Part shown: positions 55,603-63,832 of the stretch, piece after piece | How positions within the stretch are numbered: position 1 is the stretch's first letter | Layout of the letters: each line of letters begins with the position of its first letter | Virus record (IMG/VR): IMGVR_UViG_3300050821_008607 | Span: 34,184 to 98,183 of that record | Source of the DNA: a virus | Strand: one strand, 5' to 3' | Length of the DNA stretch: 64,000 bases | Translations under genes and position numbers: made by a program | Notes under the pieces: model-generated | The model's database searches: none | Told to the model about the DNA's origin: nothing | Seen by the model: the letters and a program-made list of their open reading frames with translations, nothing else

Positions 55603-57008
55603 TGCGTCCCCCGGTGGCGACCTACGCCTCCCGCCGGCGCACCGTCCTGCTCGCCACGCTCCCGATTGCCGGGTTCACCGGCTGGGCGGTGTGGCACGCC
55701 GTCACCGTCACCGCGGCGTTCGCCGGCCACGGCAACCGCCTGGCGCTCGCCTGGGCGTTCAGCTTCCTGCTGCTGTGGTGGGTGCCGCTCAGCTGGTTCG
55801 AGAAGCCCCGCAAGGTCACCTCGCGCCAGCAGCGCCAGCTGGACGACCTCACCGTGGTCGTGCAGATCCCGATCTACAACGAGGACGAGGCCGCGCTCCG
55901 GGCCTGCCTGGAGTCCGTCCTCGGCCAGACCCGCAAGGTCGACCGGGTGCGGGCGGTCGACGACGGCTCTACGGATCCGCTGGTCCACATCCGGGACTGG
56001 TTCCTGGCCGCAGCCGCCGCGGCGGGCATCGACGCGACGTGGCAGCGCACCGAGAACCAGGGCAAGCGGCACGCCCAGATGGAAGCCCTCGCCGACGACG
56101 ACTCGGACATCATCGTCACCCTGGACTCCGACAGCATCCTGGACGCCGCCGCGGTCGCCGAAGGCCTGAAGCCGTTCGCCGACCCGAAGGTCACTTCCGT
56201 GGCCGGGCTGGTCGCGGTGCTGAACACCAAGTCGAACTGGCTGACGTTCCTCACCGCGATGCTGTACACGCCGTTCACCCGCGGCTTCCGCTCCGCGCAG
56301 TCGGTGCTGAAGCGCGTCACCGTCAACTCGGGGACCCTGGCGCTGTACCGGGGGGAGGTCATCCGGCAGTACGCCGGGGTGTACGCCCATGAGACGTTCT
56401 GGGGCCGGCCGATGCAGATGAACGACGACTCAATGCTGACCCTGTACGGGCTTCTGCACGGGGACGCGGTTCACCAGCCGACGTGCGTGGCGTACACCCT
56501 CGTCCCGGAGTCCTGGTCGAACTACCGCCGCCAGCAGCTCAGATGGATGCGTGGGACGTTCGTGCGCACGTTCTGGTGGTGGCGCTACGCGCAGGTGACG
56601 TCGCCGGTGTTCTGGATGCCGCTGCTGGAGATGATCCAGCTGCTGCTGTCGGTGGCGATCCCGGTGGCGCTGCTGATGCAGCCGTCGGCGCGTGCTCATG
56701 CCGGTTCGCTGGCGGTGTCGACGCTGCTGGTGGGTGTGGGCGTGAACTGGATGATCTCCCTGCGCTTCTTCATGATCAAGCGGTCGGACGAGTCGATCTG
56801 GTTCCACATCGTCCTCGTGGCCTGCGCCCCGATCGCCGGAGTGTGGCGCATGTTCGTGGTCAAGCCCATGTACTTCTTCGCCCTGTTCACGTTCGCCAAG
56901 GTCGGCAACTGGGGCACCCGCGGCGGCGGTGTCGAGGTGGGCCTATCCGGGCCGGCCGCCCCGGGCGCACCGGTGACAGTCCGTCTGGATGATCTGCTCG
57001 ACGCCTGA
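55602..57008 (+). CDS. Processive family-2 glycosyltransferase, membrane
   Basis: ATG at 55602 (TGATG overlap), 468 aa. Two N-terminal membrane spans, then the GT2 core: LTVVVQIPIYNEDEAALRAC, RAVDDGSTD, VTLDSDS (DxD), VNSGTLALYRGEVIRQ, NDDSMLTLYGLL and QQLRWMRGTF (QxxRW). Several membrane spans follow. The motif set matches hyaluronan/chitin/cellulose synthase-like enzymes that polymerise and export a polysaccharide. In a phage it could alter the lysogen's surface; the sugar is unknown. Confidence 0.85.
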   Translation: MRPPVATYASRRRTVLLATLPIAGFTGWAVWHAVTVTAAFAGHGNRLALAWAFSFLLLWWVPLSWFEKPRKVTSRQQRQLDDLTVVVQIPIYNEDEAALRACLESVLGQTRKVDRVRAVDDGSTDPLVHIRDWFLAAAAAAGIDATWQRTENQGKRHAQMEALADDDSDIIVTLDSDSILDAAAVAEGLKPFADPKVTSVAGLVAVLNTKSNWLTFLTAMLYTPFTRGFRSAQSVLKRVTVNSGTLALYRGEVIRQYAGVYAHETFWGRPMQMNDDSMLTLYGLLHGDAVHQPTCVAYTLVPESWSNYRRQQLRWMRGTFVRTFWWWRYAQVTSPVFWMPLLEMIQLLLSVAIPVALLMQPSARAHAGSLAVSTLLVGVGVNWMISLRFFMIKRSDESIWFHIVLVACAPIAGVWRMFVVKPMYFFALFTFAKVGNWGTRGGGVEVGLSGPAAPGAPVTVRLDDLLDA

Positions 57009-57167
57009 CCGCCCCCGCCCCTGGCTGGCTGTCGGGGGCGGGGCGTGGTCCTGGTTTCCCGCTCCCACCTGCGGGTTGGGTCACCCGAAAGCCGCACGAT
57101 CAAGCCGGTTCGCGCGAGACACTGGAACCACCACAAACCTGTATCAACTACCGCGAAAGGTAAGCCC

Positions 57168-57533
57168 ATGCCCGATCTGTCCAAGGCTGCCGTCAAAGCC
57201 GTCTACGGCGAGTTGATGTGGCCCGAGTTCAGCCAGACCGCCGAGCGCCACGGCACGACCCAGGAAGAGGCGTTCCGCCTGCTGGACGAACTGATCGCGG
57301 AGGTCCGGGCCGACGCCTTCCGTGAGGCAGCCGACCTGATCGAAACCAAAGCCGCAGCGGTCCTCGACGCGATCCCCGAGGACGAGCAGAACCCCAGCGA
57401 CCAGGACCGGTACCAGGAATGGCTGAGCGCCGGGGACGTGCTGCGCGGCGCGGGCAAGGTCGTCGGCCTGTGCAAGCCGCCGCAGCACTCGACGTCGACG
57501 GAGAGCCCGTGCGAATGCGAGGACCAGCGATGA
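57168..57533 (+). CDS. Hypothetical acidic helical protein
   Basis: ATG at 57168 after AAAGG, 121 aa: AAVKAVYGELMWPEFSQTAE, FRLLDELIAEVRADAFREAA, YQEWLSAGDVLRGAGKVVGL. It ends in a Cys/Glu tail (CECEDQR). Starts a new sub-block after a 160-nt gap that holds no other gene. Unrecognised. Confidence 0.6.
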   Translation: MPDLSKAAVKAVYGELMWPEFSQTAERHGTTQEEAFRLLDELIAEVRADAFREAADLIETKAAAVLDAIPEDEQNPSDQDRYQEWLSAGDVLRGAGKVVGLCKPPQHSTSTESPCECEDQR

Positions 57534-57847
57534 ACGGGCCGGACCACTACCGCAAGGCCGAACGTCTGCTCGCGATGGCAGAGCAGGGCAGCACGGGCAC
57601 CGTCGATCTCACCGATGGCGAGATCGGCCGGATGACTGCGGGGGCGCAGGTCCATGCGACGCTCGCGCTCGCTGCCGCCGCAGCCACACAGTTCGTCATC
57701 GACGCCCCCGACACCCGCATCGGCGAGGACTGGGAGGACGCCATGTCCGAACCCCGCGACGAGGACGACGACACCAGCTACGCCGGGACCGGGGCGCCGA
57801 TGGCCCAACCCGGACCCGAGCCCGCGTTCGCCGAACCCCCCGCCTGA
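57530..57847 (+). CDS. Hypothetical acidic protein
   Basis: ATGA overlap start, 105 aa: DHYRKAERLLAMAEQGSTGT, QVHATLALAAAAATQFVIDA. The end is disordered and acidic. A frequent small phage protein of actinobacteria by appearance; function unknown. Confidence 0.55.
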   Translation: MNGPDHYRKAERLLAMAEQGSTGTVDLTDGEIGRMTAGAQVHATLALAAAAATQFVIDAPDTRIGEDWEDAMSEPRDEDDDTSYAGTGAPMAQPGPEPAFAEPPA

Positions 57848-57916
57848 CCCCGCCGGCCTGTCCGGTCCGCTCACCGCGCCACCCGAACTGTGCCACTGAC
57901 CCGAACGGAGACCCGC

Positions 57917-58369
57917 GTGACCCTGGCCATCGACTTTGACGGTGTGATCCACCAGTACTCGAAGGGCTGGTACGACGGCACGATCTACGACCCGCCCATG
58001 CCCGGCGCCATCGAGGGCCTGCGCCAGCTCATGGAGCAGCACGCCGTGTTCGTGTTCACGACCCGTGAGCCCGAGGCGGTCATGCCGTGGCTGGAGTCCT
58101 ACGGCTTCGACGTCACCATCGACGAGCGCTGCGGGCAATGCCTCGGCGACGGCGGCGTCCAAAACCTTGACGCCGACTCGCGGCCGGCGCGCACCGAGAA
58201 CCCGTGCCGGGACTGCAAGGGCAGCGGCCTGCTGACGTTCTGGAACGGGCGTGGCCAGCTGCTCGTCACCAACCGGAAGCTTGCTGCGACCGCGTATCTC
58301 GACGACCGGGCGGTGCGGTTCACGGACTGGCCGCAGGCGTTGGACGCCTTGGCCACGCCCACCCACTGA
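57917..58369 (+). CDS. HAD-like phosphatase with inserted zinc finger
   Basis: GTG at 57917 behind CGGAG, 150 aa. HAD motifs: LAIDFDGVIHQY (DxD), AVFVFTTREPEAV (motif II Thr) and TAYLDDRAV (motif IV). Between residues about 73 and 108, CGQCLGDGG and CRDCKGSG form a DnaJ-type CxxCxGxG zinc site inserted in the fold. Small HAD enzymes hydrolyse phosphate esters, often of nucleotides; the substrate is not evident. The zinc insert is uncommon. Confidence 0.75.
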   Translation: MTLAIDFDGVIHQYSKGWYDGTIYDPPMPGAIEGLRQLMEQHAVFVFTTREPEAVMPWLESYGFDVTIDERCGQCLGDGGVQNLDADSRPARTENPCRDCKGSGLLTFWNGRGQLLVTNRKLAATAYLDDRAVRFTDWPQALDALATPTH

Positions 58370-58427
58370 CCCCCGCCCCCCGTGCCGTCTGGCGTGTGCC
58401 GGGCGGCCAAACCGAAGGAGACCCGCT

Positions 58428-58904
58428 GTGCATGATCCGCTTGTCGTCGCCTTCGAGATCCGGCGCCCATGGCCCAAGCGCGACAGCTGGAAGACCGAGC
58501 TGGCCAAGCGCAACGGCACCCGCTGGCAGCTTCGCGGCCCGTACTTCGTCGTCGCCGGGCATGGCCTCTACTGGCCCTGCATGGTCACGGTGTGGCATCG
58601 CGAGCCCGGCGGCCACGACAGCCTCACCGTCTGCGGACGCCGAACCCAGCGCCCGGACGGCACCTGGCATCAGCCCCGCACGTGGCGGTTTCACGTCCAC
58701 CACTGGCGGGTCCAGGTCATCCCGTTCCAGAAGGCCCGGCGCAGGCTGCTCACTCGCTGCGCTGAGTGCGGCGGCAGGTCGACGAAGGCGCGCCCGATCA
58801 GCATTGGCACCTGGGGCCGGGAGCGCGGGCCCTGGTGGCGCGGCGAGACCGGCATGAGGCACATGAACTGCACCACCACCAGCAAGGAGCAGAACCGTGG
58901 GTAG
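58428..58904 (+). CDS. Hypothetical Trp/Arg-rich protein with zinc motif
   Basis: GTG at 58428 behind AAGGAG, 158 aa: VAFEIRRPWPKRDSWKTELA, RWQLRGPYFVVAGHGLYWPC, RRRLLTRCAECGG and a distal MNC. The basic, Trp-rich composition suggests nucleic-acid contact. Unrecognised. Confidence 0.55.
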   Translation: MHDPLVVAFEIRRPWPKRDSWKTELAKRNGTRWQLRGPYFVVAGHGLYWPCMVTVWHREPGGHDSLTVCGRRTQRPDGTWHQPRTWRFHVHHWRVQVIPFQKARRRLLTRCAECGGRSTKARPISIGTWGRERGPWWRGETGMRHMNCTTTSKEQNRG

Positions 58905-59478
58905 GCCCCGCAAGCATCACCCGAAGTCCCCGAAGCCCAAGCCATCCGGCGTCGTCACGGTCCTGTCCGACCTGGCTCCTGACGGCCGGACCTACATCGC
59001 TACCGTGCAGCTCGACGGCGACACGGCCCGCACCCTGAACCGCGACGGCGGCTTCGCGTGGGCCAGCACCGTCCTGGACGTGGCCGCGCGGGCCGAGCAT
59101 GACGCCCTGGTCCTACGCCAACTCCATCACGCCGTCGGCATCCCGCTGCACCTCGCCGCGAGCTGCAGCGGCGACCTGCGCGCCGACCGGCCGCCAGTGG
59201 ACGACGCGGCGACGGTGCCGCTGCGCCTGGAGCCGGGCGTGAACGCCAAGGGCGAGCCGTTTATCGGCGTGCACATCAACGGCGCCCAGGTCGGCCAGTG
59301 GACCTGTCAGGACGCCCGCGATCACGCGCAGGGGATCCTGGAGGTGCTGTCGGCCGTGGACTTGGACGCCGCCTACTTCCGGTACCTGATCGGCACGCTC
59401 GACATCGACCCGGCGCAGGCGCGCGGCATCGTCGGCTCGCTCATGGACCTGCGCCCCGGGGCGGCCCCTGATGCCTGA
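58897..59478 (+). CDS. Hypothetical protein
   Basis: GTG at 58897 overlaps the previous gene; 193 aa with a basic start (GRPRKHHPKSPKPKPSG), then GRTYIATVQLDGDTARTLNR, FIGVHINGAQVGQWTCQDAR and helical FRYLIGTLDIDPAQARGIV. Unrecognised. Confidence 0.55.
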   Translation: MGRPRKHHPKSPKPKPSGVVTVLSDLAPDGRTYIATVQLDGDTARTLNRDGGFAWASTVLDVAARAEHDALVLRQLHHAVGIPLHLAASCSGDLRADRPPVDDAATVPLRLEPGVNAKGEPFIGVHINGAQVGQWTCQDARDHAQGILEVLSAVDLDAAYFRYLIGTLDIDPAQARGIVGSLMDLRPGAAPDA

Positions 59479-59617
59479 ACTCCTCGCCGCCCTGCTCCTG
59501 GCCGCTGGCCTCCTCGCGCCGGCCTGTCACCGTCCCGCCGACCCGGACCGGCTGCTCGCCATCTCCGAGCAGATGGGGCAGGGGCAGCGGGCGCTCAACT
59601 ACCCCAGCCAGTCCTGA
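59471..59617 (+). CDS. 48-aa membrane or lipoprotein-like peptide
   Basis: ATG at 59471 overlaps the previous gene by 8 nt. MPELLAALLLAAGLLAPAC is a short hydrophobic segment ending in Cys, then a polar tail. The lipobox is weak (no Leu at -3), so simple membrane insertion is as likely. Confidence 0.45.
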   Translation: MPELLAALLLAAGLLAPACHRPADPDRLLAISEQMGQGQRALNYPSQS

Positions 59618-59628
59618 AGGAGAACCCG

Positions 59629-59892
59629 ATGGACCTGACCACCCTGCGCGCTGAGATCGCCAAGCTCGACCACCTGCCTGGAGAGACGCTGATCGTCATG
59701 TCGAAGGACGGCGAGGGCAACGGGTACTCGCCCCTCGCCGACCTCGACGAGGCCATGTATGCGGCGGAGACGACGTGGTACGGCGAGCGGTACCTGTCCG
59801 ATGAGCAGCGGGCTGCCGAGCGAGACCCGGACGACTACTCGCAGGCCCCGGACGACGCGGTTCCGGCCGTGTTCCTGTGGCCGACGAACTGA
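59629..59892 (+). CDS. Small acidic protein
   Basis: ATG at 59629 with AAGGAGAA upstream, 87 aa: LTTLRAEIAKLDHLPGETLI, GNGYSPLADLDEAMYAAETT, DDAVPAVFLWPTN. The closing VFLWPTN is shared by many small phage proteins of this type. Function unknown. Confidence 0.65.
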   Translation: MDLTTLRAEIAKLDHLPGETLIVMSKDGEGNGYSPLADLDEAMYAAETTWYGERYLSDEQRAAERDPDDYSQAPDDAVPAVFLWPTN

Positions 59893-59990
59893 CGCTGACC
59901 TGCGCGAACGGGTCTGGCGAAAGCCCGGTGACACGACGTCAGACCTGAGACAATGAACTGCCACATAACGGGAGATAAGGGATCACCCTC

Positions 59991-60401
59991 ATGACCGAGA
60001 CTCCAACCCGCCGCAGCCAGCCGTCCCGGGGCGTTGGCCCGATCGGCGTCGGCATGCCCGCCAGCCTGCACCTGGACGCATTCGGCCGCGAGATCCACGA
60101 CGCCTACGACTCGTTCCCGATGCTCGTCGGCTCCTCCGCCACCAGCAAGACGTGGCGGGACGTGGACCTGCGGCTGATCCTGCCCGACCCGCAGTTCGAC
60201 GAACTGTTCCCCAGGATGGTCGCGCCGGCCAGGACGAACCCGATGTGGTCCCTCCTGTGCGCTGCCCTGTCGGAGCTCGGCCGGGTCCGCACGGGCCTGC
60301 CGATCGACTTCCAGATCCAGCGCATGACCGACGCCAACAAGCGCTACGACCAGACACACGTCCGGTACGCCGTTGGCCTGTACGTGGACGGTGGACGATG
60401 A
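59991..60401 (+). CDS. Nucleotidyltransferase-like protein
   Basis: A 136-aa protein. LVGSSATSKTWRDVDLRLIL fits the Pol beta-superfamily signature (GS then DxD), and GLPIDFQIQRM supplies a third acid. Together these suggest a minimal nucleotidyltransferase, as in MNT or tRNA-modifying enzymes. The partner or substrate is not evident; given the RNA-repair genes nearby, an RNA substrate is possible but only inferred. Upstream is GGGAGATAAGG as ribosome site. Confidence 0.6.
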   Translation: MTETPTRRSQPSRGVGPIGVGMPASLHLDAFGREIHDAYDSFPMLVGSSATSKTWRDVDLRLILPDPQFDELFPRMVAPARTNPMWSLLCAALSELGRVRTGLPIDFQIQRMTDANKRYDQTHVRYAVGLYVDGGR

Positions 60402-60634
60402 CCTTCGCCGAGTTCGTTCAGCCCGGGAACTACAACCGCTCCGACGGCAACACGGTCTGCGGCCACAACATCGTGGTCGGGCCGGGGGCGTGCGTGGAGT
60501 GCCATGCGCTGACCGGTGAGCACCAGCAGAGCGGCTGCACGTGCGACCTCGATGCCTACGACGCCCAGCAGGCGGAGAACTGGGCTGAGGCGTCCATGGA
60601 GCGCGCCAGGGCAGCACGAGAGGCTGCCCGGTGA
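60398..60634 (+). CDS. Small zinc protein
   Basis: ATGA overlap start, 78 aa. NTVCGHNIVVGPGACVECHA and GCTCDLDAYD give a Cys/His zinc cluster, followed by an acidic-basic helix. Confidence 0.5.
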   Translation: MTFAEFVQPGNYNRSDGNTVCGHNIVVGPGACVECHALTGEHQQSGCTCDLDAYDAQQAENWAEASMERARAAREAAR

Positions 60635-61080
60635 GCGCCATCGACGACCTGGCGGCCACCGTCCGGGCCGGACTGGACGCTGACCTCCGGATCGCGGTCA
60701 CCGCCCGCCAGTTGGTCGGACGAGAGTGGGACCTGCACCTCAACGAACGCGGCGACGGCGCAATCATGCACGAAGGCAACATCATCGCCTGGGTCGACAC
60801 CCACCCATCCGTTGACGACCTCATGCGGGGCATCCTGCACCGCGAGGTGGCAGAGCACGTCGTCCGGCACGACCCGGAAAGGGTGTTCGCCGAGATCAGG
60901 GCCAAGCGGGCCCTGGTCGAGCAGCTCCTCCTCGAGAAGCACCGACTGTGGGAGTCGTGCGCCGCCAAGGACCACTCGGACAACCCGCTCTACAGCGAGA
61001 TGCCCTGCACCTGCGGCCGGGACGCCCGGGTCACCGCCTACCTCACGCTCCTCGCCCAGCCCTACCAGGAGACGACGTGA
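60631..61080 (+). CDS. DUF6221-family protein, copy 3
   Basis: GTG at 60631, 149 aa. AIDDLAATVRAGLDADLRIA, RVFAEIRAKRALVEQLLLEK, MPCTCGRDARVTAYLTLLAQ and PYQETT follow the family order. Two relatives lie in the minus-strand block at 37.3 and 38.1 kb. Function unknown. Confidence 0.65.
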   Translation: MSAIDDLAATVRAGLDADLRIAVTARQLVGREWDLHLNERGDGAIMHEGNIIAWVDTHPSVDDLMRGILHREVAEHVVRHDPERVFAEIRAKRALVEQLLLEKHRLWESCAAKDHSDNPLYSEMPCTCGRDARVTAYLTLLAQPYQETT

Positions 61081-61520
61081 AGCCGCCGCTGGACACCGAC
61101 CTGCACCTGCCCGCCGTGCTCTCCCGCGAGCAGGCCGCCGAACGCCTGCTGGAGCTGCTGGCCGACCCCGACGATGCTGACCGGATCTGGGACGAGATCA
61201 TCGGCTCGCTGTACGACTCCCGGCAGTGGAGCTCCCAGTGGCGGAACGGCCACTGCCGACACTGCCGCGTAGAGCACCCGGCGTGGTGGGCGCAGCGTCA
61301 CCCGGCCGACCGGCAGTGGCCCGGCCACCGCACGTACTGTCCTCGCTACGTCGGCCCACTGGAGCACCACGAGACCGGCGGCCACCACGCCTTCATGGGC
61401 TGGCGGCAGGGCTGCTCGTGCGGGCAGTCCTGGCTGCAGTACGACGACGAGGGCAACAAGCAGACCTGCCCCGATGCCGCGCTGGACTGGCGCGGGCCGC
61501 GACCCGAGGCGGGGCAGTGA
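61077..61520 (+). CDS. Hypothetical zinc-binding protein
   Basis: GTG at 61077, 147 aa. Helical start, then NGHCRHCRVEHPAWWAQRHP, RTYCPRYVGPLEHHETGGHH and GWRQGCSCGQSWLQYDDEG. Multiple Cys/His ligands suggest one or two zinc sites. Unrecognised. Confidence 0.5.
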   Translation: MKPPLDTDLHLPAVLSREQAAERLLELLADPDDADRIWDEIIGSLYDSRQWSSQWRNGHCRHCRVEHPAWWAQRHPADRQWPGHRTYCPRYVGPLEHHETGGHHAFMGWRQGCSCGQSWLQYDDEGNKQTCPDAALDWRGPRPEAGQ

Positions 61521-61639
61521 CCGAAGCGACTGAAGACCCGACCTGCCTGTGCTGCACCCTGGGCAACCACACCGAGCCCTGCACCTGCGACGGCGGCGAC
61601 TGCTGCCACCCCGAACAGCACCGCGAGGAGACGACGTGA
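61517..61639 (+). CDS. 40-aa Cys-rich micro-protein
   Basis: GTG at 61517, with GTGA overlaps at both ends. CLCCTLGNHTEPCTCDGGDC contains six Cys in 20 residues plus one more. Probably a metal-binding knot. Confidence 0.5.
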   Translation: MTEATEDPTCLCCTLGNHTEPCTCDGGDCCHPEQHREETT

Positions 61640-62133
61640 CCGACGTGCCGCCCCAGTTGCTCACCACCCCCGGCCCGCACCCGATCTCAGCGGTCCGCCC
61701 CCAGACCCCGACCATCGTCATCCCGCGCGGCGCCCCTCAAGCCCTCGTCACCATTCACCCCGACGGCACCATCGAGTTCGGGCCCGGCTACACGCCGGAG
61801 GGCGCGGCGGCCCTGTTCTGGGATGCGCTGCGGCAGGTCGCGGCCGGGAATCCGATCGCCGAGTTCGGCGCCCCGCTGTCCCGGCGTATCGACGCCGAGA
61901 TGGCTGGGCTCCTGGCCCGCGCCGAGGAGGCCGAGGCCATGCTCGCCGCCGTCCGGGCGAAGGCCACCGCTGCCGGACTGCACGGCATCCTCGCGCTGCT
62001 CGACCCGCCGCCGCCCGCATGCCCGCGCTGCCACGGGCGCGGGAAGGTCCCCGACTGGTCGCAGGGCCTGGATCCGATCTACGGCGAGCCCAAGGGCAAG
62101 CCGTGCCCCGACTGCCAGGAGACGCCAGCGTGA
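61636..62133 (+). CDS. Hypothetical protein with C-terminal zinc finger
   Basis: GTG at 61636, 165 aa. Strand-rich start (PTIVIPRGAPQALVTIHPDG), a helical middle (RRIDAEMAGLLARAEEAEAM) and a DnaJ-like CPRCHGRGK/CPDC end. Confidence 0.55.
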   Translation: MTDVPPQLLTTPGPHPISAVRPQTPTIVIPRGAPQALVTIHPDGTIEFGPGYTPEGAAALFWDALRQVAAGNPIAEFGAPLSRRIDAEMAGLLARAEEAEAMLAAVRAKATAAGLHGILALLDPPPPACPRCHGRGKVPDWSQGLDPIYGEPKGKPCPDCQETPA

Positions 62134-62450
62134 CCGATCCCCAGCTCCCCGCCGAGCATGCCGGGTACGCGATCCGCTGGGAGCCGTGGCAGACACGGGC
62201 CGCGTGCGGGCGCGACCTGGTGCCGCAGGACTGTAGCCTCTGCGGCCAGACGACGCCCCACGAGCGCACCCTCGGCCGCGTAGACGGCTCCACGGCCGTC
62301 CGGGCCAGCGCGCTGCGGTGCATGCTCTGTGGCGGCGTCCGGGCGCTCTGGCGCGAAGACCCGGTGCCGGGTGCGGCGAGGGGAAAGCTGGTGCCGCTGC
62401 GCACCGGCGCGCACGTAGAAGCATTCACCGCCGAGGAGACCCCAGTATGA
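62130..62450 (+). CDS. Small zinc protein
   Basis: GTG at 62130, 106 aa. RAACGRDLVPQDCSLCGQTT and LRCMLCGGVRALW give two Cys pairs of a zinc ribbon. Coupled to neighbours. Confidence 0.5.
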   Translation: MTDPQLPAEHAGYAIRWEPWQTRAACGRDLVPQDCSLCGQTTPHERTLGRVDGSTAVRASALRCMLCGGVRALWREDPVPGAARGKLVPLRTGAHVEAFTAEETPV

Positions 62451-63169
62451 CCGAGCCGTTCAGCCTCACCACCCGCACCCCGGCCGGGAAGATCCGCTAC
62501 GCCGTCGAGCAGCTGTCCGGCGTGCACGCGCAGTCCTCTGCCGGGCAGACGAAGCTGATCGCCGTACGGATGATCCTCGACCGGCTCGCCGACGACCTGG
62601 ACGCCGGGACGATCCCCGCCACGCCGATCTGCGGGGACGTGTTCCAGTCCGGCATCACCGACCGGGCGCAGGGCCCGTGCCTCAAGCCGCCCGGCCATGA
62701 TCCGGCTGACCCGTGGCATCAGGACGACACCGGGTGCCGCTGGAGGCCGACCGGAGACGCCCCGTTGCGCACCCCCGCAACGCCCGAGGCCACGCCGTTG
62801 CCTACCCAGGCAACGCCCCCCGACTGCCGCTGGCCCGGATGCCTGCCGGAGGCGGAGCAGCAGCAGCTCGCCGACGACATCGGCGCGGACATGCGCGGCG
62901 AGGCGACGGAGCCGGGGGACGATCCGCAACCGGGGTGCGGGTGCGTCGACCGGGGCGTCGACGTTGAGCCGTTGCCTACCTCCGCAACGCAGGCCAGCGC
63001 CTGCGCCTGGGTGTTGCGCGCCGTCGTGGCCGCCCCGACGCCGGAGGACGCCGAGCGCTGGACAGGCGGCATCCGGGACCTGGTGCTCGCCGAGTTCGGG
63101 GACTCCATGGGGCTCGACATCAGCATCGGGCCGGTGGCGGCGGACCGTGGCACTGTCGGTGAGTCGTGA
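62447..63169 (+). CDS. Hypothetical protein carrying repeat-encoded segments
   Basis: ATG at 62447, 240 aa. TTRTPAGKIRYAVEQLSGVH and TKLIAVRMILDRLADDLDAG open the protein. The middle contains PTQAT/PTSAT/TPAT segments encoded by three 20-bp palindromic repeats (62763, 62796, 62970). Cys-rich parts (CRWPGCLPE, CGCVDRG) and a helical end follow. Unrecognised. Confidence 0.55.
   Translation: MTEPFSLTTRTPAGKIRYAVEQLSGVHAQSSAGQTKLIAVRMILDRLADDLDAGTIPATPICGDVFQSGITDRAQGPCLKPPGHDPADPWHQDDTGCRWRPTGDAPLRTPATPEATPLPTQATPPDCRWPGCLPEAEQQQLADDIGADMRGEATEPGDDPQPGCGCVDRGVDVEPLPTSATQASACAWVLRAVVAAPTPEDAERWTGGIRDLVLAEFGDSMGLDISIGPVAADRGTVGES
62763..62989 (+). repeat. Three copies of a 20-bp imperfect palindrome
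   Basis: CGTTGC-N8-GCAACG occurs at 62763-62782, 62796-62815 and 62970-62989, with related spacers (CCTACCCA, CCTACCTC). They lie inside a coding region. Each could form a 6-bp stem or bind a dimeric protein. Confidence 0.55.
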
Positions 63170-63372
63170 TCTGCGGCGTCGCGAACGAGGACGGATACCG
63201 GGTCGTCTGCCAGGACGAGGACCCGCACCACCGCAGTCCACACCTCGCGGCAGGCGGCGGCCCCGGGATTGTCGGCGTCGCCTGGTGTACGCCACCGGAG
63301 CCGTGCCGGGGAGGCATGTGCGCCGGGCCGTGCCACGCGCTCGACGGGCGCAGTGCTGGCGGTGGGACGTGA
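63166..63372 (+). CDS. Small zinc-type protein
   Basis: GTG at 63166, 68 aa: GYRVVCQDEDPHHRSPHLAA, WCTPPEPCRGGMCAGPCHA. Cys/His-rich, coupled at both ends. Confidence 0.45.
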   Translation: MICGVANEDGYRVVCQDEDPHHRSPHLAAGGGPGIVGVAWCTPPEPCRGGMCAGPCHALDGRSAGGGT

Positions 63373-63671
63373 CCGCCGCCGTACGCGCACTCCTGGCGGC
63401 CGTGTACACGCCGCTGCTCGTCGCGGCCACCGTCCCGCCCGTGACCGTCGTGACGCTGCTCCTGGTGCCCGCCTACAGCTGGCAGGGCCCGCTGCTCGCC
63501 TTCGCCCTCGGCGGCGTGTGCGGGGCGGTCGGCGGACTGGCCGAGGAGCACGTGCTGGACTGGGCGGTGCCGCAGCTCACGCTGGCGTTCACCCCGCTGC
63601 TTCCGCCGTCCGGCGGAACCCCCGAGACCGGCGGGCAATCCCGCCCGCAAGATGGAAGGATCGCACCATGA
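63369..63671 (+). CDS. Small membrane protein
   Basis: GTG at 63369, 100 aa. Hydrophobic segments PLLVAATVPPVTVVTLLLVP and LLAFALGGVCGAVGGLAEE, then a Pro-rich polar tail. Function unknown. Confidence 0.5.
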   Translation: MTAAVRALLAAVYTPLLVAATVPPVTVVTLLLVPAYSWQGPLLAFALGGVCGAVGGLAEEHVLDWAVPQLTLAFTPLLPPSGGTPETGGQSRPQDGRIAP

Positions 63672-63832
63672 ACGCTACGAAGAACCGCACCGAGGCCGCT
63701 CCCGGCCGCCGCCCGCTGGCCCGGCTCGCCGACGACAAGATGCGCGCCGGCACCACCCCGCTGCTCGGGCGGCTGCTGCGCGAGACCGGGCGCAAGTCGA
63801 TCGAGGTCGCGGCGTTCGCCAGCTCCGTGTGA
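63668..63832 (+). CDS. 54-aa basic protein
   Basis: ATG at 63668 behind GGAAGGA: RNRTEAAPGRRPLARLADDK, TTPLLGRLLRETGRKSIEVA. Basic and helical; unrecognised. Confidence 0.5.
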   Translation: MNATKNRTEAAPGRRPLARLADDKMRAGTTPLLGRLLRETGRKSIEVAAFASSV

